DNA from: Lantana camara
Lineage: Eukaryota > Streptophyta > Magnoliopsida > Lamiales > Verbenaceae
Assembly: GCA_037501455.1 (NCBI GenBank)
Contig: CM074856.1
Coordinates: 92,392,001 to 92,456,000 of the forward strand
Direction: 5' to 3'
DNA: 64,000 nt
A program made the translations under genes and the position numbers. Under the pieces are notes generated by a model, which worked only from the letters and a program-made list of their open reading frames with translations, was not told where the DNA came from and did no database searches. Shown piece by piece: positions 44,857 through 57,578 of the stretch (within the stretch, counting starts at the first letter, position 1; every line of letters begins with the position of its first letter).

Positions 44857-46967
44857 CACCTCGTTAATTGTGTTTTTGATTCGTCTCAATTAAACTGAAT
44901 TTGGTAGAAATTCTTAGGCTTGATGCGATTGAGTATTTGTAATTGTTTTAGAAAGCCTGAATTACGAAACTATATTTTTCCTGAAAGTTTCTGAAAACTG
45001 TTTTGTAAAATTCTTTTTGAAAACTGTTTTAGATTTGAAACTGTATAAACTGTTTTGGATTTCTTGGATTGGTTTTGCTTCTGAACGAAAACAGGAAATG
45101 AAAAGCCTGGATTACGAACACGTGAAACCCCGTGCGCGAAGGCATCGTACGCGCGGGCTTCGCGCGCCACTGCCCGCCTGCCCAGGCGAGCGCATGGGCG
45201 ACGCCGCCCAGCACCCTCCCGCAACCGCGCGGGAGGCCTTCCAGGCGCGCCCAGCATCGCCCGCACTTGGCCGGGAGGGCCACGCGCAATAGCGCGCGCA
45301 CTCGCGCGGCCTTAGCCGCGTGCTATGCTCGCCTGCGTCGCGCACGGCCCTCTTCGCGTACGGGCCTCGTTTTTTCTAGTTTCGTATTTCGTCCAATCCA
45401 GTCCCAGTTTTATTTATTTTATTAAAACTTGTTTTTAATTAAATTAATTTATTTTGAATAAAAATTAAAATTGGCATTTTTTTGAGAAATAGAAACGGTT
45501 TAAAATTTTGGGAAACTACATCTTTGATAAAATTATTAACTTTTATAAATAAGACTCGCATCAAGTCATGTTTTAAGTCATTAGGACTTGAAACGGGAAT
45601 TTTAATTTATTGGCTAAATTTAAATTCTCGCAAGTTGCATGTTAGGTGATCATGGGTTTAGACTTATGTATGGTTTTAATTTATGCACATGGATGGTTTA
45701 AATTGGGGTTGGAGCCCTATAGTTGCGTTTTTCAATTGAGGTTGGAGCCTCACTTATGTGCGTACTGTTATGTGATTTATTTTGTGGCTTTCCATATTAC
45801 TGTTTTTGAGGCCGGGGTATACCCCGTGTATTTGTCTAAGGCCAATATGAAGATTGAGCCTTATTACTTTTCAGTACATTTTCATTAATTTGAGAGTAGA
45901 ATAGGTGGTGAGGTTTTATTTTCATTTTGGAGACAATGCACCCATGGAGTAAGATGGACCACATTCAAGTAACAAGGAGGCCATAAGTGAAGACCCCTCA
46001 AAATGTTAGGGAGGGGAATCTCAATTGAAAATGTAATAGAGATACGGCTCGTATTTTGTTAACCGCTTTCCCTTATGTGATTTAAATTGTTTATGTGGCA
46101 TGTATGTTAGAACTTGTGATTGTGGAGTGGCTCCCACATATCACGCATAAGATAGGTAGAACTCATGATCATCTCATGTTAGTATCATGCTAGGACATGT
46201 TACTGCTAAGTGCTTATGTGAAATGCATTTAAGTGTACTTGCATTAATCAAGACTAATTAAAATTGGATAACATATATGTTGGTGAAGTCGAACCGGACA
46301 ACTCTCCTATTGATTCGAAAATTCCCATTAAATATTAAGCTAATTTCGAATAAATAGGTGTTTAATTCGAGGTGCAAATTTTGAATTAAATTCCTAGCAT
46401 TCCATCAATAGGTTTTAAGTTTAGTAAGTGAAACTAGTTATTGTCCACGAGTCGTGGGATAGCTAGTGGAGGTTATTAGTTCTTAGTTACCTAATTGATC
46501 ATTTTAAATGATCAATATTTCGTGGTCAATTTTGGCAAGGGCGATGTCCGCGAGTCGTGGGTCGTTCGAACTAAGTTTTTATCATGATCTTATGATTGAT
46601 GGGTCTAGCTTAACGCCTAAGTAAACATGGATGTCGCACGAGTCGTGGGTCCATATTGAAAGATACGTGATGCAAAAACAATTACTAAGAGTTCTAAAGG
46701 TGTTAGAATTGGTAAGTAGTACCTACCTAGGGTTTTACTTAGAATGTCCGCGAGTCGTGGGTTCGAGGTAAAATGCTTAGGATCTTAGTACCCATTGGGA
46801 AACGCATTCCTCTTAGATCTTTGGGAATTATAGATCTTTGAAAAACAGTGGGAGCTACATTAGATTAAAGACCTTATCTTTTGTATATCGTTATAATTCA
46901 GCATGCTCACTAGTTCTCTGTTTTACCATTTAGGTCGTACATTCTGTGATTCTCTACGTGTTTTGAA
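44857..46967 (+). other. Long untranslated leader of the copia element
   Basis: Non-coding 2.1 kb between primer site and gag. It contains an abrupt CpG- and GC-rich block at 45119-45369 in otherwise AT-rich DNA, and four copies of a GTCCGCGAGTCGTGGG-like motif (46443, 46545, 46632, 46744). Open frames across the GC block on both strands show no motifs and look like a by-product of GC content. Confidence 0.6.
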
Positions 46968-49900
46968 ATGGCAACCAAAAACCCTCTTGTATCGATCCTC
47001 GAGTCAAACTAGTTGACTGGTCCCAACTATTCTGATTGGCTGAGGAATTTGAAAATCATTTTGGATTTTGAGAAGAGAACTTATGTTCTCTTCGAAGGGG
47101 AGCCTAGTCCCGAAGGGGACGCTCCCACTCGGGTTGAGCGGGACGCGATCCAGAAGTGGAAGGATGATAATCTCCAAGCCCGTTGCCTTATGTTGGCTAA
47201 CATGTCTCCGGACTTGCAAAGGCAACATGAGGCCATGAAATTCGCTTGGGAGATTTATGACCACTTAGAGCAACTTTACCACCCTCATGAACGTGTTACA
47301 AGGTATAACACTTCAAAGGAATTGTTCCACTTGAGAATGAGGGAAGGTTCAAGTGTCCATGAATATGGACTCAAGTTTCTCGCCCTTACTGAGAAACTTG
47401 CTTCCATAGACATGCCACCGAAAGATGAGCTTTTAGCGGACTTGTTGCTAGCCTCGCTCCCACCATCATTCAACCCATTTGTCCTTAATTTCAATATGAA
47501 TCATGATGGTGCTATTGTAGCTGAGCTGATTAGTCAGCTTGTGACTGCTGAAAGCACGATCAAGAAGGACAATAAGGTTCTGATGGTGAATGCTCCATCT
47601 TCCTCTTCTGGGCCTTCAAAAGGTAAGGGCAAGAAAGCCCAAAAGAAGAAGAAGAAAGCCCTTAGGCCCACTGGTGGCATTTCGAAGGGGAAGGCCCAAA
47701 AGAAGAAGCGTGATCAGAAAGAGGATGTTTGCTTCCATTGTGGCAAAGCGGGACATTGGAGGAGAAACTGCCCAGAGTACAAGGCTAATCTAAAGAAAGG
47801 TATGTTTCTCGTTGAAATAAATCTTTCTATTAATTTTAGTTCTTGGGTACTTGATACCGGTTGTGGAGCTCATATCTGTAATGTTGTACAGATGCTAAAT
47901 GAAGTCCAACAACTCAGAGAAAGAGAATGTGTCTTGAAGATCGGCGATGACTCAAATGTTGAAGCTCGAGCTTTAGGCACAATTACATTAGATTTAGGTA
48001 ATTTTGAGTTAGTTTTAAATAAAGTCCTTTATGTACCGAGCATTATTCGTAATATAATTTCAGTTCCAATTTTAGATTGTGAAGGTTATGAAACTTATAT
48101 TAAGAATGGTAAATACTTTATCAAACGGAACAACTCTTCCGTTCACATCGGTACTCTAAGTAATGGACTTTATCTAACTCAGAATATCAATATTATGAAT
48201 ATACAACGAGAAACTAAATGTAAGAGAGATGACAAAGTTTCAACTCCCTTATGGCATGCTAGATTAGGACACATTTCCAAGAACAGAATTAGCAAGATAA
48301 ACACTTTAGGATCATTCTCTGAAAATGATCTCAAAGAGTTAACTTCTTGCGAATCCAGTCTCAAAGGAAAAATGTCCAAAGTTCCTTTTAAAGGAACTGT
48401 GGAACGTGCCACTAAGGTTTTGGATTTGATCCATTCTGATGTTTGTGGACCGCTTAGTGTAAGCACTAGAAACAATCATCAGTATTTCATAACCTTTACC
48501 GATGACTTTAGTCGATATGGTTATGTATACTTAATGAAGTATAAATCTGAAGCTTTTGAGAGATTCCTAGAATTTTAAAAGGAGGTTGAGAACCAAACTG
48601 GTCACAAGATCAAAGCACTTCAATCTGATCGAGGAGGCGAGTATCTTAGTGAAGGATTCATTAATCATCTCAAAGATAATGAGATTATCTCTCAGTGGAC
48701 ACCTCCGGGAACTGCTTTACTCAATGGAGTTTCTGAGAGAAGGAATTGAACCCTACTCGATATGGTTCGTTCCATGATGAGTTTCACTGACTTACAACCT
48801 TCTTCCTGGGGTTATGCCTTAGAAAGTGCAGCAAAGATTTTGAATCTAGTTCTCTCTAAGTCAGTCCCTAAAACGCCCTATGAAATATGGCATGGTAAAA
48901 TCCATAGTTATTCTTACTTAAGAATTTGGGGTTGTCCTGCTTACGTGAAGAGGACAGTGGGAGATAAGTTAGAATATCGTTCTAACTTATGCTACTTTGT
49001 AGGTTATCCTAAGGAATCCATAGGATACTACTTCTATGATCAATCTGAGCAAAAGGTGTTTGTTTCCAGAAATGCCACTTTTCTGGAGGAACCATTCCTT
49101 AAAGAAAAGAAAGGCAGGATCATAGAATTAGAAGAAGTACAAAGTGATCCCACACCACCCACTGAAGAAACGTCCCCTTCTGACCAACCGCAACCAATCA
49201 CGAATTTCGATACACACGCAAATCCTCCTCTAAGGCGTTCTGAACGCAGTCCTAGACAGCCGGAGAGATGGTACGGATTCTTCCATGAAATCTCTCAAAA
49301 GGATAATGATCCTTTAACATATGAGGAGGCACTTTCAGATTCTGACTCTGAACAATGGATAGAAGCCATGAAATCCGAAATGGATTCCATGAACTCCAAC
49401 CAAGTTTGGACCTTGGTAGATTTGCCTGATGGGGTCAAACCCATAGGTTGCAAATGGATCTTTAAGAGAAAGTTTGTAGTTGATGGACGCATTGCAGCCT
49501 ACAAGGCAAGACTGGTTGCAAAAGGATTCACTCAAAGACCTGGCGTGGACTTTGATGAAACCTTTTCGCCAGTTGCAATGCAAAAGTCTATTCGGATCAT
49601 GTTTGCCATTGCTGCATATTATGACTATGAGATATGGCAAATGGATGTGAAAACTGCCTTTCTCAATGGAGACATTGATAAAGACATTTATATGGAACAA
49701 CCCATAGGTTTCACATTCAGTGGGAGTGAACGAAAGGTTTGCAAACTCCAAAGATCAATCTATGGATTGAAACAGGCTTCTAGGAATTGGAACATTCGAT
49801 TTGATGAATCAGTCTAAGTGTTTGGCTTCATTCAAATTTCGAATGAATCATGTGTGTATAGAAAGGAATTGGAGACCTCAGTGCAATTCTTAGTACTTTA

Positions 49901-50888
49901 TGTTGATGACATCCTTCTTATTGGGAATTCGAAGGATAACATGAAAGTAACTAAGTTATGGTTATCGAACCAATTCGAGATGAAAGATCTTGGTGATACG
50001 TCCTATATCCTTGGAATTAAAATCTATCGAGATAGATCTAGAAGGTTAATAGGACTATCACAGTCGATGTACATTGACAAAGTATTGAAGAGATTCAATA
50101 TGGAGTCACCAAAGGTTAAGAACCTTCCTATGAGTGTAGGAACATCTCTTTCTAAGAAGATGTGTCCTAAGACTAACCTTGAGAAGGAAAGAATGACTCA
50201 TACACCTTATGCATCAACAATAGAAAGCACAATGTATGCAATGTTATGTACTCGACCGGATGTGGCTTATGCACTTAGTGTAACAAGTCGTTTCCAATCT
50301 GACCCTGGAGATGGTCACTGGGCTGCCGTGAAGAATATTCTTAGGTACTTGCAAAGTACTAAAGATTTATTCTTAGTTTACGGAGGTCAGAAAGATCTTA
50401 CTATCGAAGGATACTGCGATGCAAGCTTTGCATCTGACTTAGATGATTTTAAGTCAATGTCAGGATACATTTTCTGCCTAAACGGCGGAGCAGTGAGTTG
50501 GAAGAGTTCCAAGAAAACTACCACTGCAGATTCGACCACTGAGGCCGAATACTTAGCTGCGAGTGATGCAGCTAAGGAAGGTGTTTGGATTAGAAACTTC
50601 ATTAAAGAGTTGAATGTTGTTCCTAGCATGAAAGACAACATTACTGTGTTCTGTGACAACACTGGGGCGGTTGCTCAAGCAAGAGAACCAAGATCTCACC
50701 AACGGACCAAGCACATTATGAGAAAGTATCACCTAATCCGTGATATTATCAAAAGAGAAGATGTGCAAATTGAGAGGGTCGCATCAGCAGAGAACTTGGC
50801 AGATCCACTTACTAAACCCCTTAGTCGAGAAGCTTTCCAAGGACATCTTCAGAAGATGGGACTTAGAATAGCTTTAGAATGGCTTTGA
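46968..50888 (+). pseudogene. Copia gag-pol polyprotein with four stop codons
   Basis: One frame of 1306 codons interrupted by stops at 47010 (codon 15), 48576, 48747 and 49815; no frameshift. Order: gag; CX2CX4HX4C knuckle at about residue 255; protease Asp-Thr-Gly at 296-298; integrase His-His-Cys-Cys region from His430, in which the last cysteine is Ser (Cys-Glu-Ser-Ser), then the Asp, Asp, Glu core (Ser-Asp-Arg-Gly-Gly-Glu, Asn-Gly-Val-Ser-Glu-Arg); reverse transcriptase with Tyr-Val-Asp-Asp at 978-981; RNase H with Ser-Thr-Thr-Glu-Ala-Glu-Tyr. This protease-integrase-RT order defines Ty1/copia. The stop at 48747 replaces the usual Arg in Arg-Arg-Asn-Arg, consistent with CGA to TGA. Confidence 0.93.
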
Positions 50889-50904
50889 CGGGCAAGTGGG
50901 AGAT
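50889..50904 (+). other. Copia polypurine tract
   Basis: GGGCAAGTGGGAGAT just after the gag-pol stop and directly before the 3' LTR. The equivalent GGTAAGTGGAAGAT is found in the old fragment at 29537-29550. Confidence 0.75.
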
Positions 50905-52047
50905 TGTTAGGAATAGTGCCCTAAAAGCCGATTGTATATCCGCTTTGTACTTTTTGTTATTGTAATCACAGACAATCTTTGAATAAAATAACGAATTGAG
51001 GCAACACTTCTTTATATGCTCTTGTTTGGTATGCGTTTACTTTAGCTGTGCATGTATGACAACTTCCCTAATCCTGATGACTTTAGGACTCTACCATTTA
51101 GGTGAAATGGTTCATGAAACGAGCCCAATTTCACGTAAGTCATGATTAGAAAAATACTCCAAGCCGATGAGTCCTACAGGCAGTGGGAGTGTCAACCTGA
51201 CTCCTCTAAGGCTTGCTTATGGGATCACGCCCTTAAGAAGGACCACCTTGTTTCATGGAGGTGCAAAGTGTATAGTTGATACGTGCATGATACATGAGGG
51301 TGCTTACTTCAATAAGTAAGTTCACTGAGTTGCCCCGTGTGAGAAGATTCCTAAATGGGAAAGGAAGTTTCTATTTCAGGAAATGGAAACTTCCAGATTA
51401 GGAAATATCTCACGAGTCATTGATGTGATTAATTGATCCTTAGACTAGAGGTTCCATGTCACTTTATGAGTTAACTCTGTAGTCTTAGGTATAAGCTTTA
51501 AAGTGTGTCGCCTTAGACAACTGATTCAAGGCTTAAGCTGGGGCTGCACAAGTGATTCATGAAAGTAAATGAGAATCAAGAAAGGACCGACACTTGCATT
51601 TGCAAGGTGATCTCTTATTGTGTAAGTCATTCATATGCCATATGGAATCCTTGGCCAAGGCAATAGATCAAGACATCAAGAAAAGGGTCTCTTGGATTGA
51701 GATCAAATGGATATGAAATGCACTTAACTTTGAGACCGGATTATTAGGGTTCTGATTATTCCCTTGCCCTAGATCTTGGTTAAGAGATAGTAAGTAGGAG
51801 GATTGTATCTCACATGAATCAATGACTTAAAGGTTCTGTCGAATCCGAACATTCCAATTCAGCTATGGGTTAAACAACTGTTGCTAGATTATGGTCGTTT
51901 AATCTGTGAACTGATTAATTAATTAGGGTCACTGCTAATTGAATTGAGAACCTAGAGGGTCACACACAAGGCTTTAAAATGATTAAACGAGTTAATCAAG
52001 CCGAGTGGGTTTCCACACGTGTGAAACCACACGTGTGGGTCACGTGT
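50905..52047 (+). repeat. 3' LTR of the copia element, first part
   Basis: Near-identical to 42924-44100, with a few substitutions and deletions (for example a shorter block near 51920 and 51965). Ends at 52047, where element C is inserted into the CACGTGT region. Confidence 0.92.
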
Positions 52048-55000
52048 TGTAGCACCCCAAGCGGTGGGGCACCACACCCCCGCACTATGACCCGACACGT
52101 GGTACGAAATGTAAAGTCCGCACACGCACCAAGTCACAGCGAACGGGTGACGAACGAAAAATCCAACCTAAGCTAGGCGGTACCTAAACCCTGTACAAAT
52201 AAAATATGCAAAAACTTGTATGCGGAAGCAAATCAAAATATGAACTAACAAAAACTTTAATCAACAAACATAAGTAAACGGGTTCCACTAATTCCACGAA
52301 CCTGTCCTAACCTGCCCCGAATTCAAACATGCAACAAAGACGGGTTCAACTAATCCAAGCCCTGTCCTAACCTGTCCCCAAAATTCATATAATCAAAGCA
52401 TAAACATCATCTTGTACAGAACATACTAAATACATAATTCGGAACAAAGTATTTAACCAAAAAATCAAACAGACTGACACAGACTCGACAGACCCGACTC
52501 AAAGACGCCTAGCTCGAACTCCAACAACTTGTACCTGCAAACTAAAAACATAGGTGGGGCGAGGGTCAGTCCACTGACTGAGCGAGGGGGCTGAACTCAC
52601 ACACACTATACATAATAAGGAGCAAAGCACGTATCAAAAGAAAGATTATGAACCGGGAGTAGGGTTTTGCATACCAAAACCATTTCCAAATCAAACTTAT
52701 ACATATCTTAACTTATTCATAACTTAACAAACTGAGCATACTCATATCATAATAAAAGAGAAAGCTCCTATCCCGTTTCATAATCAACATAACAGATCAT
52801 AATCATATACCCGACGAGTACGGGTCTCCCACCTTACTTCCATATTGAATCAAACGTATCATAACAGAAAACAAACAAATATCATAAACAATCCAACCCC
52901 AACACCATGTAGTTCGGGGAGTAAACCCTACTCATACAGATACAAACACACACGGGGTAGCGAACCCACACTGTGCCTTCCCCGGTTATCCACCGAGGGC
53001 TTAAGATACCACGCCTTCCCAACCTCCCTAGGTCGCCCGTGAATATCTCAAATGAGAACGTGCACAGGGGTCATAACCGGCGACCCCATGGTCGTCCCGG
53101 GTCTCCCTTACCCACGTCTCAGGGCCCAACACAACAGAACAGAGCATATCAGAACAGATCATACCATAACTCGCTACATATCAAACTTATCATATCGTAT
53201 CAAAATCATACTTACGTACCTTATCGGAGCATACCATACCTTGCAACTTAGCATATGCTATAAACGTACCTCTCCGTGTCATCCTAATCCGCAGCTGGTA
53301 TGAAGACACACGGTTTGGAGCATAGCCTTGTTGCAAAACATTTCAAGCTTACATATGCTCGTACATATACAGTTCGAAAACCTTTAATCGTATGACAAAT
53401 TCATAAACATATCATATAAACACATATCTATTATATAAATATAATAGAATAATCGCATGCAGGCTTGAAAACGAGCACAGAGGGTTGTAGGTCGCTGTAA
53501 CTAAAACAAAAATCCTAAAACCTCACCTTACACCAAACGGAGCCAAATACAAAGCAGAAGGTCCACCCCGGAACCTGCACGACCTCAAGTCACCACCCCA
53601 GGTGCATCTGTACCAACTGAACACACAAACACAGCACGGAACTCAGACTCAAGCAGACAACCACATAGGGAGGCACGACATATGCTCAAACACTTAATAA
53701 ATGCAATCACATCAGCAAAGTTCAAATTCATATAAATTATATGAGAAAAAAAACATTAAGGCATGTTCATGTGCATAATTAATGCAAATAACAAAATTAA
53801 AGGCAAAGCGCTTCATACCATTTCATGCAAATTCACGCAATGCATTTCATATTATTTCATTCATCACACAAAACAATTCATTCAAATTCACGTAGCACAC
53901 AAATCAAATAAATCATAATAACATGTTTCATATTTCATATAAGTCAAATTCTAATCAACTAAGTTCATTAAATTCATACGTTACATATTCAATTCATACA
54001 TTACATTTTAGATTTCATTACTAAGGTCTATTAATTCAAATTAAACAAATTCCTACTTTTTTCAAAAATTACACAAACACCCCCTCTAGACTAACCAAGT
54101 AGCAAAATCAACAAGTCGGGGGTTCAATTTACAAATCAAATTATCCAAATATTTCAAATTATAATTCATACAAGTTTTCATACACATTGGAGCACAATTC
54201 AATCAGTAATTCAAGCTTACAGTAATTAATTTACAATTACAAATAATTAACCAAAGTAAATACAACCACTTCAAAAATTCATATAAAATCAACCGGACAT
54301 CCGATTGACGAACGGAAAATGGCGTTGGACTCACCACAACGAAACTGACCTACTGTCCGAAAGTCGCCGGAATGCCGCCACCGTAGCCGGCCGAACAGCC
54401 ACCGGTCGCCACCGGAACACCGCCTCCGGTGGTCGGAAAAATCCCCGGAAGGACAGAAACGTACGCCTCGGCCTGCCTGACAAAATCCCTCAACCAATTT
54501 CAGAAAATACCAAACACACCGGACTTCGTTGACGAAAAACCGAACTAAAATCCTAGTACGAAAACTGAAATTAAATACAAACCGCTAAACGAAAATAAAT
54601 TCCGGACATACCGCTGGAAAGCCCGTAACGAGCCCCACGAAAGCCCCTAACCAAACTGTCGGAAAAGTCACCAAAAAATCGGACCGCCGGTCCAGAGCCG
54701 GTCCGCCACCGGTTCGCCGCCGCCGGCCGGTTCTCGTGTAGGGGCCAACGCCATCCGCTAGTTTCCGTCGTTCTAAGCAACTTTTTTAAAGGCTCCACCA
54801 CCAAAACCGGCCGAAAAAGGGCCCTACGCCGCCGCCGAAGGACTGCCACCGTGCCACCGTCAATTCCGCCATCTCCGCCGCGATTCGCTCAAAAAGGAGG
54901 CCGGAAATGGAATGGGAAGGGTAAAAAACGTAGGGTAAGGTGGTGGTTGGCCGGCGAAAGTCGCCAGATCGCCGGCGACGAAGTGGTGGCGCCACCCGCC

Positions 55001-55546
55001 ACTTTCAGGCCGCCGTTGCGCCGCCGTGGGTCATCGGTTGGCCACGATCTTGGTACGGTTGTGACTGGCTCATCGAGCTGATGAATTTCGACTAAAGTTT
55101 CGTCGAATTCCGTCGAGAAACGATCAAGTTTGGTGATGTATATGAAATCACACCTTCGAGTGTGTGTGTACAGTGTTGATCGCGGGAGAAGACGATGAAG
55201 GCTGAGGTCTGATCTTTGGCACGAATTATGAGGATCCGGGGTATTATATCTCGGGTCCTCGTACGCAAAAATGGACGGAAGAAGGGGTTAACGAAGTCAG
55301 AATTGGGTAAACTCAGAGTCTACGGACTCGTCTCGATGCCCCGAACGCAAAGCAAGGGTCAAAAGGGTCGAACTCTCGACCGAACGAGAAATGACCAAAT
55401 AACCCCTAAAAGAGAAATTGCAAACAAGCCCTTAAACTCTAAAAGAGTTCAAAATAGGGCCACGCAAAATATAAAATCACATAATTAAACACATTGAAAG
55501 GTTGAAACGTGGCGTACCTTATAAATCGGACGAGCGGGATGTCACA
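52048..55546 (-). repeat. Element C 3' LTR
   Basis: Plus strand TGTAGCACCCCAAGCGG ... GCGGGATGTCACA. Read on the minus strand it has a GC-rich block (about 55080-54300) near its start, acceptor-like GGTACAG (ending 53608), donor-like TAAG/GTGAGG (53527/53526), the CAGTC-CACT-GACTG hairpin (about 52565-52580) and acceptor-like TAGTTTGCAG (ending 52535). Confidence 0.9.
54300..55080. other. CpG-rich block inside element C LTR
   Basis: About 0.8 kb dense in CCGCC, CCGG and GCCGG within AT-rich surroundings; repeated at 59840-60600. Open frames occur on both strands because stops are rare in GC-rich DNA; none shows a known domain. Confidence 0.6.
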
Positions 55547-55582
55547 AACTCCCCTCCTTCAAAAGGACCTGTCCTCAGGTCC
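55547..55582 (-). other. Element C polypurine tract and pre-PPT hairpin
   Basis: Minus strand: GGACCTG / CAGGTCC with loop AGGA (55582-55565), then TTTTGAAGGAGGGGAGTT to the LTR. Nearly identical to element G at 932-967. Confidence 0.8.
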
Positions 55583-57559
55583 TATTACTGAGTCGTAAAG
55601 CTTCGAACTGGAATACTTCAATCCATCTCCTGAAATCGTGTAGAGTCATAGCCCTGGCTGTGTAGTTTACTCCCACTGATTGCATTAACTCCCTGCAGAG
55701 TTCCGTAGCCACAGAGGTTTATCCAAACACTTGACCGTTGGTCGCTTCAACTCGTTCGATCCTTACTAGGCCACTGCACCCAAAGCTCAATACCGACGCT
55801 TCCTCGTCGACTTTACACGACTGATATCGGTGTCCCTAGAGTATAGACTCCTCATCCATGCTCAACTCAAGGGGGATATCGCGATGGAATCTCTGTAAAA
55901 TAAGATGGCAATGCACTTGTATGTGCATGAAGGGTTAGTGAGCAATTAGGAAATTTTAAACACATAGGCATGTAATCCATTCAGTTTACAAGAATTCAAA
56001 ACAACAATAAATCTCAAGTTATGGAAACTAAATCAGTTAGCCACGTTATTACAATCAAGGCAGCATCACGTATTACACGTCGTCGCGCATGTCAAGCAAC
56101 ATTAAAATATAATTACTTATGAAATGCATGTGTGCAAATGCCATGAATGCTCAATGTACCGTTCACCGTAGTAGTGGAGTTGAGGTGGAAAATCTCTTTA
56201 ACTTGAAAGGATAGTCGACTCCTTGACTGGCAGTGGTTCCAACCCTTCGTTCCAACTTGCATTCTTTAGTATTCCCTCAGATTCTTAGGTACCCAGGTAG
56301 TCTTATACCGTCTCACTTGATTCTCGGAGTATAGTGATCCGTGGGACCTCTTGAAGTCCCAATAAAATCCTCAATAATCGGGAGTTGCTATATCTTCCAA
56401 CGATGGAATCTCTCAGAACAATCAATGAAAGATAAGCGGAGAATCTTCAAACAATCCTGCTTCACACATCGTCGTTGTAAATGATGTCCTTATCCTCAAT
56501 ATTTGGTGGAGTTGATCTTCAATGACCTTGGCGCAAAATTCCATAACTTGCACAATTTCCCCCTCTTTTTTTTTTTTTTTTTTTTTTCCTCTCTGGTGGG
56601 TGTCTTTATAATAGTAACTCGATTTCCTGCTTGGAATTCTCTGAATGGTATAAGTGCCTTAATCTCTTCATTGTCACCTCACGCCATCCAGAATTAGAAA
56701 TTCTGACTTTCTTATAAAATTTGCTGCCCCCGAGTACCTCCAAGTAATTAAGTATATATCCTGAAGGCACCTCATTAGTTAAAAGGTCTCTTGTTTCTCT
56801 CACATTCGAGTATCTTCTTTTATCCGCCCAATACCCTGACTGTGTTAGCTCGATCATATATCTTGTGGTCAACCCCTGTTCGAATTCCAATGTTGCTTCG
56901 ACCAAGACAACACTTAGTTGATCAGGTAAGGAAATCACCTAAATATAACCACGAAACTAATGCATGCGAGATTAGGGATGTAAATGGCATGTACTCGTGT
57001 CCAGCAAAGAAAACACTCAAGCAGGTAGAACAAATGTTCGGAATATTTAAAATTTACTCCAATGCATGATGCACGTGCCATGAATGCATAATACCCGTTT
57101 TCATAACGATAGCATTGATTCCTTGTTTTGAATTCTTGTAGAGGTCCATTGTCTCTCATTAGAGCATGACTGCTTTGGAATCTCCTGTCAAAGATTGATA
57201 GAAGTGGAAAGAATTGTCACGATCATTTACAATTTGATGTCGAAGTAACGTCCTGCAAATCACAAATCGAATAAATATCTATGCATGCGGGTTAGTACGT
57301 GGATATGTCAAGTAATAAAAGCAATTAAGATCACTTAAGTAATGCAGATGCAACACGTAATTTAATAAAATTTAAAGCATAACAGTGATAATTTTGCAAA
57401 AATCGTAATCATAGTATGCACACAATCACATAAGCTCAGACAAATTCATACAGAGAAGTCAAAATTTCACATCAGATGAATGCAATGCACAAGTATTCCT
57501 ATGCCGTATGACCTAAACTGACACGACACGACTCCAGAGCACCAGTTCTGAACCTGGTA

Positions 57560-57571
57560 GCTCTGATACCA
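57560..57571 (-). other. Element C primer-binding site
   Basis: Minus-strand TGGTATCAGAGC, exact initiator Met tRNA site, 7 bp inside the LTR at 57579. Confidence 0.88.
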
Positions 57572-57578
57572 CTTAAGA

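Larger units (their letters stand above)
55547..57578 (-). other. Non-coding interior of element C
   Basis: Contains, from right to left, the primer site, about 2 kb without recognisable protein (the longest open stretch, 56938-56606 minus, 110 residues, has no motif), a 22-base T run (56566-56587), the pre-PPT hairpin (55582-55565) and the purine tract. Confidence 0.75.

Noticed and set aside
45017..45425. Overlapping open frames on both strands in the GC-rich copia leader
   Set aside because: Four or more frames are open at once, rich in Arg, Ala and Pro, with no motif. This is the effect of high GC content, not coding.
52973..53251. Repeated open frames found at 52973 and 58504
   Set aside because: Identical because they sit in the two LTRs of element C; no homology to known proteins is recognisable.
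54279..55081. Arg/Gly-rich open frames in the element C LTR
   Set aside because: They lie in a CpG-rich LTR block, are open on both strands and differ by indels between the two LTRs (about 14 bp, not a multiple of three).
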